A DNA stretch of 64,000 nt from Lichenostomus cassidix (GCA_008360975.2 CM039183.1:11931762-11995761), one strand, 5' to 3'; positions 11,501-24,373 are shown, numbered from the stretch's first letter. Notes: generated from the sequence alone by a model not told the origin. Numbers and translations: made by a program.

Positions 11501-14500
11501 CAACAGCAGTAAAAGGCTGCTAGTTCTGTTTCCTGTCAGGCTTCAGATCTGAGTTGAAGCCTTGTCCTTTCATATGCACAGGCTGTCCCCAGTAAATGGA
11601 GGTGTCTCTCTGTCCAGCTATAGGTAAGGAGGGAATGTGGGCCTTTTTTGACTCCTGAAGTCACTGATGTCCCCACACTGTTGCTGATCTCTGGGGTGAA
11701 GAGATCAGCAATTTCCTCCTTGCGTTGCTGCCTTTCCTGCTCAGTAAAGTGGAGATGTTAATATCAGCTGTGTTTTCTTGAGTGCTCAAATAAGAGATTA
11801 AAAGCAAAGCAGTGTTTTACATCTTTGGGTTTGGTCACCTACATTTTCAGTTCGCTTGCTGGCCTTAGGTGACACCTTTCCAGAGGCCTGGTTTGGTAAA
11901 ACTTCCTTTCAGCCAGGTTGTGACCCTCCCTTTGTGCTAAGTGCTCCCACAACTACCTTGGCTTAGTTTTCCAAAACTTCAAGTTGCTGATGATGGCCCA
12001 GGGTATTCCGTTGTGTGGCAGTGCAAGCAACAACTCTGTCCCTGAAGCTGGGTGGAAATAGGTTAAATTGAAAAAGTATTTGTTGCAGAGATGTACTATG
12101 ACACATTAGTGAGTCAGAAGGAAATGCCACATGGCTCCACAGGCAGCTCTGGCAGTGGCAGGGAATTTCAGAGGTAGATAGGAGGGATGGCGTGCCAGGC
12201 ATAGGGGAAATGGGGTCTGCTGGAAAACTAAGAACCAAATACATGCCAATAATGTGACCAGCAAACATGGGAGCACAGTGTTCTCAAATCTGCCCTTGCA
12301 ATTAAACAAGGCATGCTTTAATAAGTTCTTGGTGTCAGATTCTGGAAAAAATGATGATGCTTTTCCAAGAAGCAAAAGTTTCCACTTGAGTAGCTGTGGA
12401 TAGTTCACCCTGGTGTGTACAATGTGTGTGTGTGGTTCCCAGACAAAACAAGTCAAGAACTGCATCTTGAAATGTCTCTGTAGATAATGCATGCCTTGGC
12501 ACCACTGTGGAGAGTCCTTGGGCTCTAATCACAGGAGAGAAAACCAACACACTAAAATTGTCAAGACTTACAAATTTAGTCCTTCAAACTTGTCTTGAAG
12601 CAAACTAAGTCATTAGTTTAAGGTCATCTTAGCTGTCTTGCAGTTGAGGAAAATACAGACTCTTATTAATGAAATATTTTAGGTATTCCGGGAAAATACT
12701 GGAGTTCACAGCACTTCCTAACAAAAGAGAAGTCAAATTTCCATGTGTCAAAGTCTTGTTTTAGTGCAGGCTTGCTACAAATCCAGTTTATCAAATGTGT
12801 GGCATGTCTTTCACTCCTGAAATGGCTTTCTGTATGTGGGGATTTTCTTTAGAAAGCTTTGGATTATTATTCAGTCTTTCCCAATTTAGTTTAAACTTCA
12901 GTTCAGGTACTTGGCAATGGAGACAAAATGCTGGAAGCCCTTAGTGGAGGCAGTTGGTCTGGCTCCTGCAGTTGGAAGCCTGCTGGACAGAAGGCTCCCT
13001 CTTTGGGCTGCCCTGTGGAGGGAGGGCATTGTGTTCTCCCAAGAGTTCTGCAGAGCTTTGCACTTCAGGCAAGAAGGAGGCTTTATGAACAAGAGCTGCT
13101 GTGTTCCTGCAGTGCCTGCTGACAAGGCAGTGAATGCAGTCACTGCCTCAGGTGCCTGCAGGAGACTGTGGGAGAGTCCAGTGGGGATACTGCCAAAAGG
13201 GCTCTGGGATAATGTGTGAGGAGCTCAGCCCCCAGGATCTGCTGTCTCTGCAGCAGTTGCACGGAGGTGTTGGGGGACAACTCAGTTTTGCTGATTCCCT
13301 CAGAGAAACTCTCTGTCCATTCTTCCCTGAATGTCTCCCTGAGTATGCTCTCCTGGCATCATTTTGCCATCTGGGAATTAGGTGGCTTGCCTGCTTGTTG
13401 CATTTAAGGGTGTGTCCCCTACAGCGGAATGTCACCAGCTGGTTGATGGTCATGTATCCCACAAGTACCTGCAGCATGTGCTGCTCACTGAACCAGCCCC
13501 CCTGTGCTAGTCCTGCTTCCATCCTGGAAAAGGAGCAGGACCAGGCTGGCTGCTGGAGCTCTGCAGTGTTCAAGCCACAATGCACAAAATAATAACCAAT
13601 GTGCTGTATTGAATCCTCTAAGCAGAGCCATATCTGGCCAAAGAGGGAAAATCCAGGCTAACAAATGTTTACTCTGTCATTACTGGAGGGTGGAGGCTTC
13701 TCACCAGCTCTTCTGGACAAGACAGCAGAGATGAGGTTAAAATGTCGATTGAGGACATGTATTTAGAGTCTGGCATTTCTCCTTGTTCCAGTGCTCTTAG
13801 CAGTCATCCTGTTTGTTGCTGTTCTGCAGAGGGTGGTTGCAACTACCTTATAACAAAAGCTGCCTGGGGTTTGAGTTTTTTCCTTTTTAAGTATGTTTGT
13901 GAAGCCATTTGTGGCTGGTACAGGCCCAGGGTTGAAAAGGGAGTCCTACAGTTCTGACAGCAGATCTTCTTTTTGGAGGGAATTGGTTTGTGGCACTGGT
14001 TCATTTCAACCCATACCGTAACACAGCTATAGGGTGTTCTCAGATGGAACAAATCTGCATTGTCGCTGGCAACACAATGGCTGCTAATGTCAGCCTGGGT
14101 GATGAATCCAGGGGTTGTACAGCAGCTGTGAAAAGAGTAGCACCAGCTACTAACAGCCTTTTGCTTTGGAAAGCTAAAAGATCCAGTTCTCACTATTGTC
14201 TCTTCAGCTTCTGGTCAGTCCCAGTTATCAGCTGAAGTTTTAACAGTGAATTTTGAGTTTCGAGACTAAATACTTTCAACATTTTTGGAATCTGAACTGA
14301 TTTGCCAGCAGTGCTCAGTTTCTTTTTAAAGAAACAACTTGTCTCCTGACTTGGAGACATGTTTCTGGCTGTGTACAGCAAATGCGCTTGACTGCACAGT
14401 TTGCATCATCCTGCAGTTCTGTTGCTGCTGCTTCTGGCTCTAAGCTGAGCATTAACCTCTGCTTTCAATGTTAACATGACTTGGTGCAGGAGAATTGTTT

Positions 14501-17500
14501 GTTGTAGTGTTGGAGCAAAGCTCAAGAATTGACAAAGGTAGAGGTAGGTGACATTAACTGCTTTCCCATAATTAATAACCTCATTCCCATGCCAATTCAG
14601 TCTTTCTATGCATTTTCTAAGAATCTTGAGCGGGTTCATGACTAAAACCTGAGTCTTATTGCCTATTGTCAGGTACTAAGGTACCATTAGTTAGAAAATA
14701 AAACTCAGGGAGGAAAAGGGTCCTCTGGAATGCACTGTGGATTTGTCCTTAGTGAATGACGCTATAGGTGTAGTTGGCGCACTGTTTGCTTTATTAGGTT
14801 AATTTTGTGTTATTTAGACTCTTCCTAAAGAGGCTCTTGCTCACACCAAGCACAAGCACAGGAGTAGAAAGACCTTTATTCCTCATTAGCTCTCAGTTAC
14901 GCTGACAAAGTGCGGTGTCTGTGTATGGAGGAGGTGACACAGGAATGAGTCACTTTGAGTCCATGTTTGCACTGTTGCTCAAATTTATCCTGAAATAGGC
15001 TTTCTCCATGTACTTTCCTCACCTTATTGGTGATATGCAGAAGGATGGCTGCCTGCCACACAGCTGAGGCACAGTGACTGAATTGCTGTTCTCCTATCCC
15101 AAAATAAGTGCAAGCAATTCTGCATAGATTACCCCTTATAGACTGACCATGTATTGTAAATCTTGAGGGAGGTCCCCTTGTATTTAGGCAAACCCCGAAA
15201 GAGCACTGTTCTCCATCCTAAAGAAAAGCTTCTCTCTCAGATTGCTGATGTATGAGATTGCCCTGGTTTTCCACGAGCAGCACTTGGGAGCTCTAGATAA
15301 GAAACTCCATGGTAATAGATTCTGCCAGCTGTGCCACCTCTCCTCACTGGGTTAGCAGTGCTATGCCAGCCACTCAGTTACAGAAGGAGAGATGTTGGTA
15401 GAAAGAGGAGAATTTGAGCTCATCTGAGGTCCTCCACGGTAGGCATTGGTCAAGGTTTTAAAAAAACTCCACACATTAAGTAGGTGTCCAGCGCATAACC
15501 TTACCTCTCTTGAGGACAGCCTGTTTGAAAGTGACCACTGAGCAGTTCCCCTGCACCTCTGATCTCTGTGGTTTTGCTGCTGAACTCTGCTGTTTCTTGA
15601 AGATGCAAAATTAATCTCTTGAGCTTACATTTTGGGGCTGAAGGTAGGTTAAAAAAAATTAAGAACAACCTTTACCCTTTTTCAGTTGTGTATCTCACCT
15701 GCTGCTGTACCTGACTGTTGGCACTGCTGACTGTGCTTGTAGCAGTGACGTGTGGTGGTTTACATAGAGGGAGGAAGGCAGTTTTCCTTGTGATAGATGA
15801 ATATGAGTAATGTCATTTGAATTTGGAAGACAAAAAAACAGTGAGGGAGGAAGCAGGATTCTAAAGGAATCTCATTGTTTATACTGTGTGTAGCATTTTG
15901 AACAGATAGAGTTGCTGAATATTGGACAGGCTTCAATTTGGTCTTCACTGCTCTGGCCATGATGTCCTTCCAGCAGTGCCTGCTGCCTTCCCACGTTTGC
16001 AGTATTCACTCTTGCACAGCTGCTTTTAAGCTCTCCAGCTTGGTGCACTCTGAGAACAAAACTCAGATGTAAATGCTTCTACTTGCCACTCTTTTTTCTG
16101 TCTCATTCCCAGAAAAGCATCAGACTGAAAATGCAGTTCAGCCTTTTGTTATTCTTGCTAGATCTTGTTCTCTTTATTCTTTAACATCAGATTGATAATG
16201 CTGCATATGCCTCTCCTTTTCCAGCTTACACAGGGGAATATGATACCACTCACTACAATTTCCCATCAGACTCCAAGGGGGAGGAAGAGTTGAGAAGGCT
16301 TAAGCTTGCTTTAAAAACTGCTGGAGTAGGTGCTGAGAAGCATGGACTTTAACTGTTAAGATTTGCGAGTTCTCTGTTTAAAATACTGAATTTAGAGCAA
16401 CTTCCCAAAGTTGGTTTGTTCAGCTAAAAGCTACCACTGCAATCCCAGTACCCCACTGCATCTCCCTTGATCTCTAAACTAAATCCATGTGACAAGCATG
16501 GAATTTGGCCAGTTTTACCTCAGTTCCTACAGCTGCTAGCAAGCATGCTGGAAATGGCTGGGAAACTGTGAACAGAAGATCCCCGTGGGCTTGTCCAGCC
16601 AGCCTGAAACGGGGAAGAGAATTAAGCTGCTGTAATGCCAAAGGATCTGCCCCAACTGAATCTCAGAGAACTAGGGGTTGGCATGCCTGTAAAACTCCCT
16701 CAAAACAATGTTCTGGTGTAAGCAGGATTGTGCCTTCTTTGGAATAGTTTTTGGTTTGGCAGCTGGCTGTGGGCAGCAGCAAGACTCTGCATTCTTTACT
16801 TGGCTTTGGAAAAGAGGGTCTGCAGCCTTTTCTGATGAGACTCTCTGGCCATGAGTAACTATTGCAAGAATCTATTGTCTTCTAGCCTTGGATTTAAGGC
16901 AGTGCCATAATGTAGCTGGGAAAATTTGGGGTGGAAGGCCTGAAGGTGTTTGCTGTGGTCTTTGCAGGCCTCCGGAGTACAAGTGGCCGATGAGGTGTGC
17001 CGTATCTTCTATGACATGAAAGTGCGGAAGTGCTCCACGCCGGAGGAAATCAAGAAGAGGAAGAAGGCTGTCATCTTCTGCCTCAGTCCAGACAAAAAGT
17101 GCATTATTGTGGAGGAAGGCAAAGAGATTCTGGTGGGAGATGTCGGAGTGACAGTCACCGACCCTTTCAAGCACTTTGTGCAGATGCTTCCCGAGAAGGA
17201 TTGCCGCTATGCCTTGTATGATGCAAGCTTTGAGACCAAGGAATCCAAAAAAGAAGAGCTGATGTTTTTCTTGTGGTAAGCCACCTTCCCAATTCTCTCA
17301 TTCCTAGGATGCAGTCCAGGCACTGTGGGTGAGGTCTCTGAGCGTTTGTATTGCCCGGGCTGGGAAGATGGCAGGCTTAAAGTGAGCTGGGCAGTCTGAT
17401 GCCTGTATTCTGAGCCATGAGATGTTCCACATGTCCATGGTGGGTAGGATACTGCTTCTGTCTGGGCTGGATAATCGATGTCAGTAATTTCACTCTCTTT

Positions 17501-18774
17501 GGTGTCTCCCACTAGGGCACCAGAACAAGCACCTCTCAAAAGTAAGATGATCTACGCAAGCTCCAAGGATGCAATCAAAAAGAAGTTTCAAGGTACGTAA
17601 CACAACTAATGCTCCTAACTCTGCTGTGCCCCTGGAGTACACAGCAAAGCTTAATTAGCTTAGGCTTTGGGGTTGCTTTGTTGGTTTTTTTTGAGATACT
17701 AGTGCGATGTGAAGTGTCATGTGACAGAGCTAAATTTACATTATCTGATGAAATTTTAGAGGCACTAGAACAGTGCTCAGGACAAGAGCAGGTTTTGCAA
17801 TATGTGGGGTACCGCATGGAGCAGCACATCTGCACCACACAAGCTAGAAACCATTAGATTCATAACACAAAGCTGGATTTTGTGCAGAGCTGCCTCAGAG
17901 GCAGAGCACTTTCATCCCTGTGTCTGTTAAAATGCACAGTCTCATAAACTTACTGTGCTGTAGTTAGTCAGTCTGGCTTATAGCCAGGTAGCACTCTTCA
18001 GCTCCTCACGCTGCACTGGGCCAAAATCTTGCACTGTGCAACGCTGACAGGATCAGTGTGCAGCAGTGCCAGCCTTTGCAGGATGGCTTGCCCAGGGAGA
18101 CTGGTGTGTGCTGCACACGTGGAAGTTGAGGAAAAAGAAATCCTGACGATATTCTGCTTTTCACCATATAAGGCAGGCATGGGTTGGGCTCCCCATCCTT
18201 AAAAAGGAAAAGAAAGCACTGTTGGTTGCTTAGCCCAGCTCTCAGTCTGTGCCTCCCAGGTTCTCAGTGTGATACTTTCAGCCACCTCTGCAGAGTCAGC
18301 GGGAGCTGAGTGAAGTGAGCCCTCTCCGTGTGCTTGCCTGGAGCTCCCTCCCCTGCTGTATCCAGGGCAGCACAAGAAATGAGGGATTTGCTCTTCTAAG
18401 AGCCTGCCATGAAAGGCCAACAGTCTGAGCACTGAGCTAGTGACTGATTTCTCCCTACATGTCCCTACAATGACATTTGGTGTGCAGCCAGATGTCTCCT
18501 GGGACATATGAGGGAAAAACCATCAAATCCCCTAAGCTAAGGCAGGACTTGTCTGCTTGAGTGACTGGATTGCTTCTTCTAATATTACTACCAGGTATGT
18601 TTCTTTGATTGATTACCAGCATGTTGAAATACTGCATTATTGAGTGTTTTGCCTCTTTTTTTAGGCATAAAGCATGAATGCCAAGCAAATGGGCCAGAGG
18701 ACCTGAACCGAGCTTGCATTGCTGAGAAGCTAGGAGGCTCCCTAGTCGTAGCTTTTGAAGGAAGTCCCGTGTAG
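8566..18774 (+). CDS. DSTN: Destrin (actin-depolymerising factor), whole gene span with introns
   Basis: Four coding exons (8566-8568, 16968-17275, 17516-17592, 18665-18774) join in phase to 498 nt, giving 165 residues, exactly the destrin length. The protein is a single ADF-homology domain. Destrin binds ADP-actin, severs and depolymerises filaments and binds monomers in the cytosol. Visible landmarks: Ser3, the LIM-kinase inhibitory phosphosite, right after Met-Ala; the basic nuclear-localisation stretch KKRKK at 30-34; the long actin-binding helix around 112-128 with Lys112 and Lys114. The sequence matches destrin rather than cofilin-1 or -2 along its length, including the C-terminal GSPV. 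All junctions are GT-AG. RRBP1 follows in convergent orientation, as in human. No truncation or frameshift. Confidence 0.98.
9063..9090 (+). repeat. G-run repeat, potential G-quadruplex
   Basis: Two and a half copies of a GGGAGGGGAC-like unit provide at least five runs of three or four G separated by one or two bases, on the non-template strand of DSTN intron 1, about 500 bp after exon 1. The pattern fits the usual quadruplex rule; folding is inferred. Confidence 0.6.
9471..16967 (+). other. DSTN intron 1, body
   Basis: Non-coding remainder of the 8.4 kb first intron (8569-16967). It is AT-richer than the flanking island, with an 18-base A run at 9629-9646 and a run of nine or ten G near 11331. 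No further exon of DSTN or another gene was recognised. A long first intron after the ATG exon is normal for this gene. Confidence 0.8.
9629..9646 (+). repeat. A18 homopolymer
   Basis: Uninterrupted run of 18 A in DSTN intron 1. It could be a simple repeat or the tail of a decayed retroposon; no recognisable body precedes it. Confidence 0.9.
16968..17275 (+). CDS. DSTN: DSTN exon 2 (residues 2-103 plus part of W104)
   Basis: Acceptor CTTTGCAG|GCC and donor TTGTG|GTAAG. It encodes most of the ADF-homology domain, including Ser3, the KKRKK basic patch at 30-34 and the central beta sheet. It ends two bases into the Trp104 codon, completed by exon 3. Confidence 0.97.
17516..17592 (+). CDS. DSTN: DSTN exon 3 (W104 to part of G130)
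   Basis: Acceptor ACTAG|GGCACC, donor CAAG|GTACGT. It encodes the Pro-rich turn and the long actin-binding helix with Lys112 and Lys114, then the KKKF stretch. It starts with the last base of the Trp104 codon and ends with the first base of a Gly codon. Confidence 0.97.
18665..18774 (+). CDS. DSTN: DSTN exon 4, coding part (to stop)
   Basis: Acceptor TTTTTTAG|GCATAA. It completes the split Gly and encodes the C-terminal part of the domain, ending in EGSPV and TAG at 18772-18774. The 3' UTR follows in the same exon. Confidence 0.97.
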
Positions 18775-18885
18775 ATGTCATACAGTGCCACAACTCTACA
18801 AGCATTCCATGTTTTAATAGATCAGTTATATAAAGCAAACATTCTAGGCAAGGGTTTCACTAACAGTAGGGAAGCTGTCTTGTAG

Positions 18886-18938
18886 AATAAAGTAGATTTT
18901 GGAGATGTAGCTCGTATGTACAAATGACCCTAAATAAA
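18886..18938 (+). terminator. Proximal DSTN polyadenylation signals
   Basis: AATAAA at 18886-18891 and again at 18933-18938, 110-165 bp after the stop codon. They would give a short-UTR mRNA. Confidence 0.6.
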
Positions 18939-19849
18939 TCAAATTAAGGATTTATCTTGGTGTATTAATATTTGCATTGGTTGTCCAGCCCAGTACTGTC
19001 CCCAATGGATTAACACTAAAGGTCTCCAAAAATTTGAGCAGTGTGTCATGAAAGGTGGAGAGGTGAGAACGATCTGGTTCCTGTTCTTGCTTTTCTAAAT
19101 AGTAACAAGCAAAATTTAAAAAAACTTTTCCCCTGTAATCATTTAAGACAGAACTTAAAACCTGTAGTTAAACTTTGGCTAAAGCAACCTGTTAGCACCA
19201 AAACCGGGTTAAATTCTTAGTGCTTGCAGTTGCAGAGCTGTATTAAAGAAGCCTAATTATGAAGCTAGACATAAAACAGACACACTTTTTCTGGAGAAGT
19301 AGTCCTAATCCACTCTCTTGTAAACTCACGGTGCAGTAATAATATTTAAAGGTTCACTTGTTCTGTAGGTTCAATTTTCTTGTTATGAAGTGTCTTGAGG
19401 TCTCTTTCCTCCTGAGTGATTCTATAGAAATTGCTTTTTCTGTTGACATAGTTTAATTTAGAACTACCTTTCTCTAATATACACTTACTAGTGGATCAGA
19501 TGCTTCTGAGGCTTTTATAAATGCAGATTCTTATATCAGAGCTCTCCAGTTATGGGTAGTAAAACGAAAAGGAACCACAACTTAAAAAATGGTATTTTCA
19601 GCCCCAGTCTTTGGTCACTTGGTCCATTTGTCCATAATTACTATTGATTTAACTTAGTAGAGCCAATCAGCCTGACTAATACGGCTTGATCTGGGCTTTT
19701 TGTCTGTTAGCTTCTTTAATTCTGTAGAAATGCATGGAAATATCACCTACTAGAAAGTTTGACCTGAAATGCCTTTTGTATGGGGGGTAGAGAACATTCC
19801 TGTGCCAGCTACAGAGATCTTAAAAGCTTCCATGTTTCATCAGTGGTTG

Positions 19850-20006
19850 ATTAAAGCTGTTTCCTTTGTGTAATGTGTACATGGGAGTTGCATAGAGTTT
19901 TCTTGTATGTCTGTAGAGAAAAAGAAAAAAAAAACCAAAACCCTTAGCCTCCAGTGCATTACTGTGATATGTTCTGTGCGTGCCAAATTTGAACAGCCTA
20001 AATAAA
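19850..20006 (+). terminator. Distal DSTN polyadenylation signals
   Basis: ATTAAA at 19850-19855 and AATAAA at 20001-20006 could form the end of a 1.1-1.25 kb 3' UTR. The later one is followed by a T-rich/CT-rich stretch suitable as a downstream element. Confidence 0.5.
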
Positions 20007-20025
20007 TGGGCTTTCCCTCCCCTGG

Positions 20026-23000
20026 GTCAGTGACTGATTCCTCTCCAGCCTCTGGATCAGCCCTCCTGCAGCGGGGCTGGCACTGCTGGATCTGGGTAAG
20101 CACTTAGGGAGCTGCTGTGCCTTCTGCAGCTACTGCCCTGTCCTGCTCTCGGGAGCAGGGGCAGGGGGAAGCAGGCTGGATGGAAGGTGGAGCTGGAGGG
20201 ATCTGGGGGGGAAGCAGGTTTGTGTCTGCAGTGTGCTTCTCACCTCTGAGCAGCAGGAACCCAGCCCTGTGTTGGTTGTTCTGCACTGCTTTCCATGTGA
20301 GGGCTGAGGGAGCTTTCTCTGGCCAGCCCCATGGAGCCCAGGATGGCCCTTCCTCCCCAAGCTGTTCCCAGCTGTGCAGGGACAGAGCTGCAGTGTCCCC
20401 ACAGCTCCTGGCAGAGCAGTGCCAGTGCTGTGTCTGAGGGCCAGGGCAATAATGGGCCATTACCTAACTCAGCATGTGCCCTCTCTGGCCAGGCTGCGTG
20501 GTTAAAACCATTCATTAAAGACAGGCATTGACTGACTGCTCTGACTTGGCACCCACGCGGGTCACAGGGCTGGGAGCACAAGGTTTTCTGATGCAGAGGG
20601 ATCCATTGGAGTGAAGCTTCCTGATTCTGAGCAAACTGGCCTGGTTTCTGCTGGTGCTTTTAGCTTGTCTTTCAGTCAACTGGGGGCTCACCCAGGTGGG
20701 TAAAGATCCTCAGAAACAGCTCCTCCTTGCCCAGGTATCTGCAGTACTGATCTCTGTCCAAAGTCCAGCTGGAGATAAGGAACCCAAGGTGACACACTGG
20801 GAGTGGTGCTGCCTGACAAACAGGCAACTCCTAGCCAAGATCCAGCTGATAGCTGGTGCCTCCAGGCATCTTTATCTAGCCCAGGTGACACCATAGTCAC
20901 TTCTGCCTGGGATTTCCTTCCTTGGGCAGAAAGTGGAGCAGGAGACACTGCAAAAGAGGAAGGATGTTAGACCTGTATGGTAGGAGAGCACTTCCCACAA
21001 TGTGAAACACCTTGGATCAGGGACTTGGGTTCAAAGTGCCTGAGTCCCAGAACTCTGGGTGATAAGAGGTGACTTTGGGCCTTGGCTGGGTGTGGTGCTG
21101 CAGCTTCAGCCAGTTGGAGAGTCTGGCTGCTTTTAGGACCCTCACAAGATGTCCCAGAGTGTGTTGATCTTTGTGCTCCAGAACTAACAGTAAGTCTTAA
21201 TCTTCAGAGCTACAGTGCTGTGGGCTTGTCCACAGTGTGGGGTTTGCTGGCCAAACTTGCCCTCTCAAGGTTGGTTGTCCTGCTTTTTAGAGAAGATGAA
21301 ACTCATGACTGCTTCGAAATTTTCTATCAAATCACCCAGACCTTCTGAGAACACAAGACAAGCAGGAAGAGACAACATGATGAACACTTCCTGTAACTTG
21401 GCTGGTTCCTGGTGGGAGAAATCACTTTCTAACAGGTACATGAAGGAAAAAGGTGAAGGGGTTCAGGTGAGGGAGGCAGCTCAGAGTCACACAAGCTCAG
21501 CAGGACTTGCCCAGGTAGTGCAGCTTGGCTGCAACAAGCTGAGAGTTGCTAAAAAGATTTTGAAGTCTACATGCAGGCAATGGTTACCCAAAAGCCATTT
21601 TTACCCATTGGGCTTGAGAGACGATGAGAACAGGAAATGGAGGCTGATAATTCCGGCCAAAGTGTAAACAGCAGTGAGCGTAAATGTAATTAATTTACAG
21701 CTAAGGTTAAATTGAGTGTCTTAAACTGTGCCTTGATAAGCCCAGGCACCCAGGCTGAAAGGTTACTCCAGGCATGGCTGAATCAGCAGAAGGATCCAGT
21801 GTTCTTATTCCAAGTGACTCCAGCTGAGCAACTTCTTGATCTTTATCAGTAGAGGTACCTGCTTGCAGTGCTGGGCTGCTGATTACCCCTGCTGTGAGTC
21901 ATGGGCTGACAAGCACCAAGCCTGGGTAGCTCTTCTGGAGGAAAGGAGGTAACTGGGTGGGCACATGGCAAAATCCCACCAGCTGTGGGGAGAACAGGGG
22001 CTGCCCAGGCCTCAGCTCCACATGCTCTTGGGCAAGGCTTGGTTTTCTTCTGGTCCCTCGGGATGTCCTTCCCATTCCGTCAAGGTTCCAAAGGAATTAA
22101 AAAATGGCAAGTGGACCACTCTAGGTGTAAAAAAATTGGCTAAATGTCTTTCCTTAAAGAATTGTTTTTCCAGCTTTGCTTCCCAAGAACAGTCCCTCTC
22201 TCTTCCTAAAACAGCCAGCTCAGCATTGTGTGCCAGAAGGGCATCCTGTACCCCAGGCTTGGGGACACTGAACCTGCCCTGGGGCAGCCTTTGGGGCTCC
22301 ACTGGAGCCAACCTGCTCCATGGTGTCCTTGGAATGACAACTGCCCTCCCTGCACTGGCTCTTTTGGGGTCTTTCTTACTGCTTGTGTGGGCAGGCCTGG
22401 GTATCTTCTCTCTGTGCACAGGAGCTCACAACAAAGGAAAGAGTTGTTGCAAAAGCAAAAAGCTGCAAAACCAAAGGCATTGCGTCACTTCCCAGCACCT
22501 GCGGCTGTGAGGCCCTTCCTCCCCCTGGCTCCCGGGGGGTGACAGCCACCCTGACATGCTCAACAACTCCCTCCAGCCTGGGGGTTGGGTGGGGGTTTGT
22601 GCAATCCTGGGAAAGTGCAGGCATTCCCTCACTTTTGGGGAGCTTCAAGCCAACAGGTCAGCCATGCCGGTGTGGGGCAAGTGACGGTGCTGACAGGCTG
22701 AGGTCACCAGTGGCCCTTGATTCATGTTCCTCTACATGTGCCACGAAGTCCAGCAAGATAAACCACAGCCTCCTCCTGGCTCTGGGGCAAAGGTCTGCTT
22801 CTTGAGTTTGTCCCTCTAGAAGGAAGGAGAGCAGCCCCATCTGCCACCTGTGCTGGGAGGGGAGTGGGGGGACACACACAAGGGTGGGGGACAGGGGGTG
22901 GCACTCAACTCACCATTTTCTCTGATTTTTCTTCCCTGGCTGAAGATGAGTCACACACAGTCCTCCCCCACCCTTCATCATGGCCCCAAAAGCCACAGTA

Positions 23001-23194
23001 CCGAGGGAGGGACAAGATCTCCCCATCCTGTGGAGTCTCTGGTGTGCAATGCAGGGGTTTGATCACACACTGGCCTTCCCCTGGAACAAAAGGGAGGCAG
23101 GTCTGTCCCTTCTCCTCCTCCCTGGCCTTGGCTCTTTGCACACACTGGAGGGACCGAGAGGCCTTTTTCTCCCCTCTCTCCAATCCTGCTGATG
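20026..23194. other. Gap between convergent DSTN and RRBP1 ends
   Basis: About 3.2 kb without a recognised exon or repeat. Open frames on both strands are short and have no splice context or family resemblance. Confidence 0.65.
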
Positions 23195-23214
23195 TCAGCA
23201 CTGGGCTCAGCAGC

Positions 23215-23220
23215 TTTATT
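23215..23220 (-). terminator. Distal RRBP1 polyadenylation signal (AATAAA)
   Basis: TTTATT on the + strand is a canonical AATAAA for RRBP1, about 1.1 kb after the stop codon, the likely end of a long 3' UTR. Confidence 0.5.
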
Positions 23221-23739
23221 GTGGGGAGACAGGCACCAAGCTGTCACATGGCCTCTGCCATTTCCTAAGAAACCAGCTTGAAAATAAAACAGAAAGGGGG
23301 AAAAAAAGAACAATAAAAGAAAGAGAACAATTTTTAAAAAAGCGGACAAAAATAAAAAGGAAAGCCACATGAAGGGGAGAGCAGAGGGCTGTAGAGTCTG
23401 ACAGTGACCAAGGGCCACCACCACCACACAGCACCCACAAGGACAGATTACAGGGGAGCACCAAGGTTAAAAGACAGTAGAAGGAATGGTCCCTGTCCCC
23501 ACCATGCCCCTACTGCCATGGCAAATGTGGCAATCCCTCTGCCAACCTCCACACAGGGAGCCCAGGCCTGGGCCATCAGTGGGAAAACACACTGGAAAGA
23601 ATTGTTTCTCACCTTTTCTTGTAATGGATCAAAACCAGGACAACTTCTGTGACACAGCAAGCAAGGGGGGGATAAAGAATATGCTCCTGGCCAAAGCAGA
23701 GTCCTGCAGTGACTCCAAAGCCCTACCTGGCTTGCAAAT

Positions 23740-23820
23740 GTAAAAAAACCAACACAAACAAACAAAACACAACAAAACAAAAGAAAAAAAACAAACAAAC
23801 AAAAAAGAAAAAAAAAGAAA
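23740..23820 (+). repeat. A-rich low-complexity tract
   Basis: AAAAC/AAAAG-type simple sequence, about 80 bp. Read from RRBP1 it is a T-rich tract just downstream of the ATTAAA at 23846-23851, where a polyadenylation downstream element would lie. Confidence 0.85.
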
Positions 23821-23845
23821 GGACAAGCTCTTTTCACTACATCAT

Positions 23846-23851
23846 TTTAAT
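23846..23851 (-). terminator. Proximal RRBP1 polyadenylation signal (ATTAAA)
   Basis: TTTAAT on the + strand is the common variant ATTAAA on the RRBP1 strand, about 485 bp after the stop. The tract immediately downstream is strongly T-rich, which supports cleavage here. Confidence 0.5.
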
Positions 23852-24334
23852 TGCATCGACACCCAGAAATACACGTGCCAAGAGCCACCCATCCAAGAGG
23901 GCATCCTTCCATGGTGGGTCTTACTTTCACACTCCTTTCACTCAAAAAAAAAAAAAGAAAGAAAGAAAGGAAAAAAATATATAATTATAATTGCACTGGT
24001 TGATGTACAAACACAGTCTTCCCTTTTCACACATTGGTGGGTTCTGCTGGAACAGGAGGGTGAAGCCCCCAGCGTGTGCCTGGTGTGGCCTCAGCAGCTC
24101 CCCAGGAAACGAAGAGTTGTACAAAACAGCATGAAGATTTTCTTACAAACTGCAGTGTTTACTGGTTGTTTTTTTGGGGTTTTTTTGTATGTTTTCTTGT
24201 AAGTTTCAAAACTAGGTTTTGGGTCACTAATGGCTTGTATCTTTTATCTACAGTAAATTTAGCATAAATTTTTGTTTTTAGGAATGTGTAAGGCATTTTG
24301 GTAAGTTAACTGTAAGGTCCAGGGTGCAGACTCA

Positions 24335-24373
24335 TCAAACTGAAGTCCCTTCCTTTGAACTGTCCTCTTTCCC
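24335..24373 (-). CDS. RRBP1: RRBP1 last coding exon (residues 963-974 and stop)
   Basis: Acceptor CTCTAG|GGG. It encodes [12 protein letters not shown] and a TGA at 24337-24335. The SSKEGTSV tail matches the mammalian RRBP1 C-terminus, which fixes the reading frame of a very short exon. Confidence 0.93.
   Translation of the reverse strand, partial: GKEDSSKEGTSV

Larger units (their letters stand above)
18775..20025 (+). other. DSTN 3' UTR region
   Basis: AT-rich sequence after the stop with four candidate polyadenylation signals (18886, 18933, 19850, 20001). Destrin mRNAs commonly carry a UTR of about 1 kb, so use of the distal signals is plausible, but the end is inferred. AT-richness falls away after about 20.0 kb. 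Confidence 0.65.
23195..24334 (-). other. RRBP1 3' UTR region
   Basis: Sequence after the RRBP1 TGA, read on the - strand. It includes two low-complexity stretches that are A-rich on the + strand (about 23740-23820 and 23945-23975), so T-rich in the transcript. Two polyadenylation signals suggest alternative ends near 23.83 kb and 23.2 kb. Confidence 0.6.
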
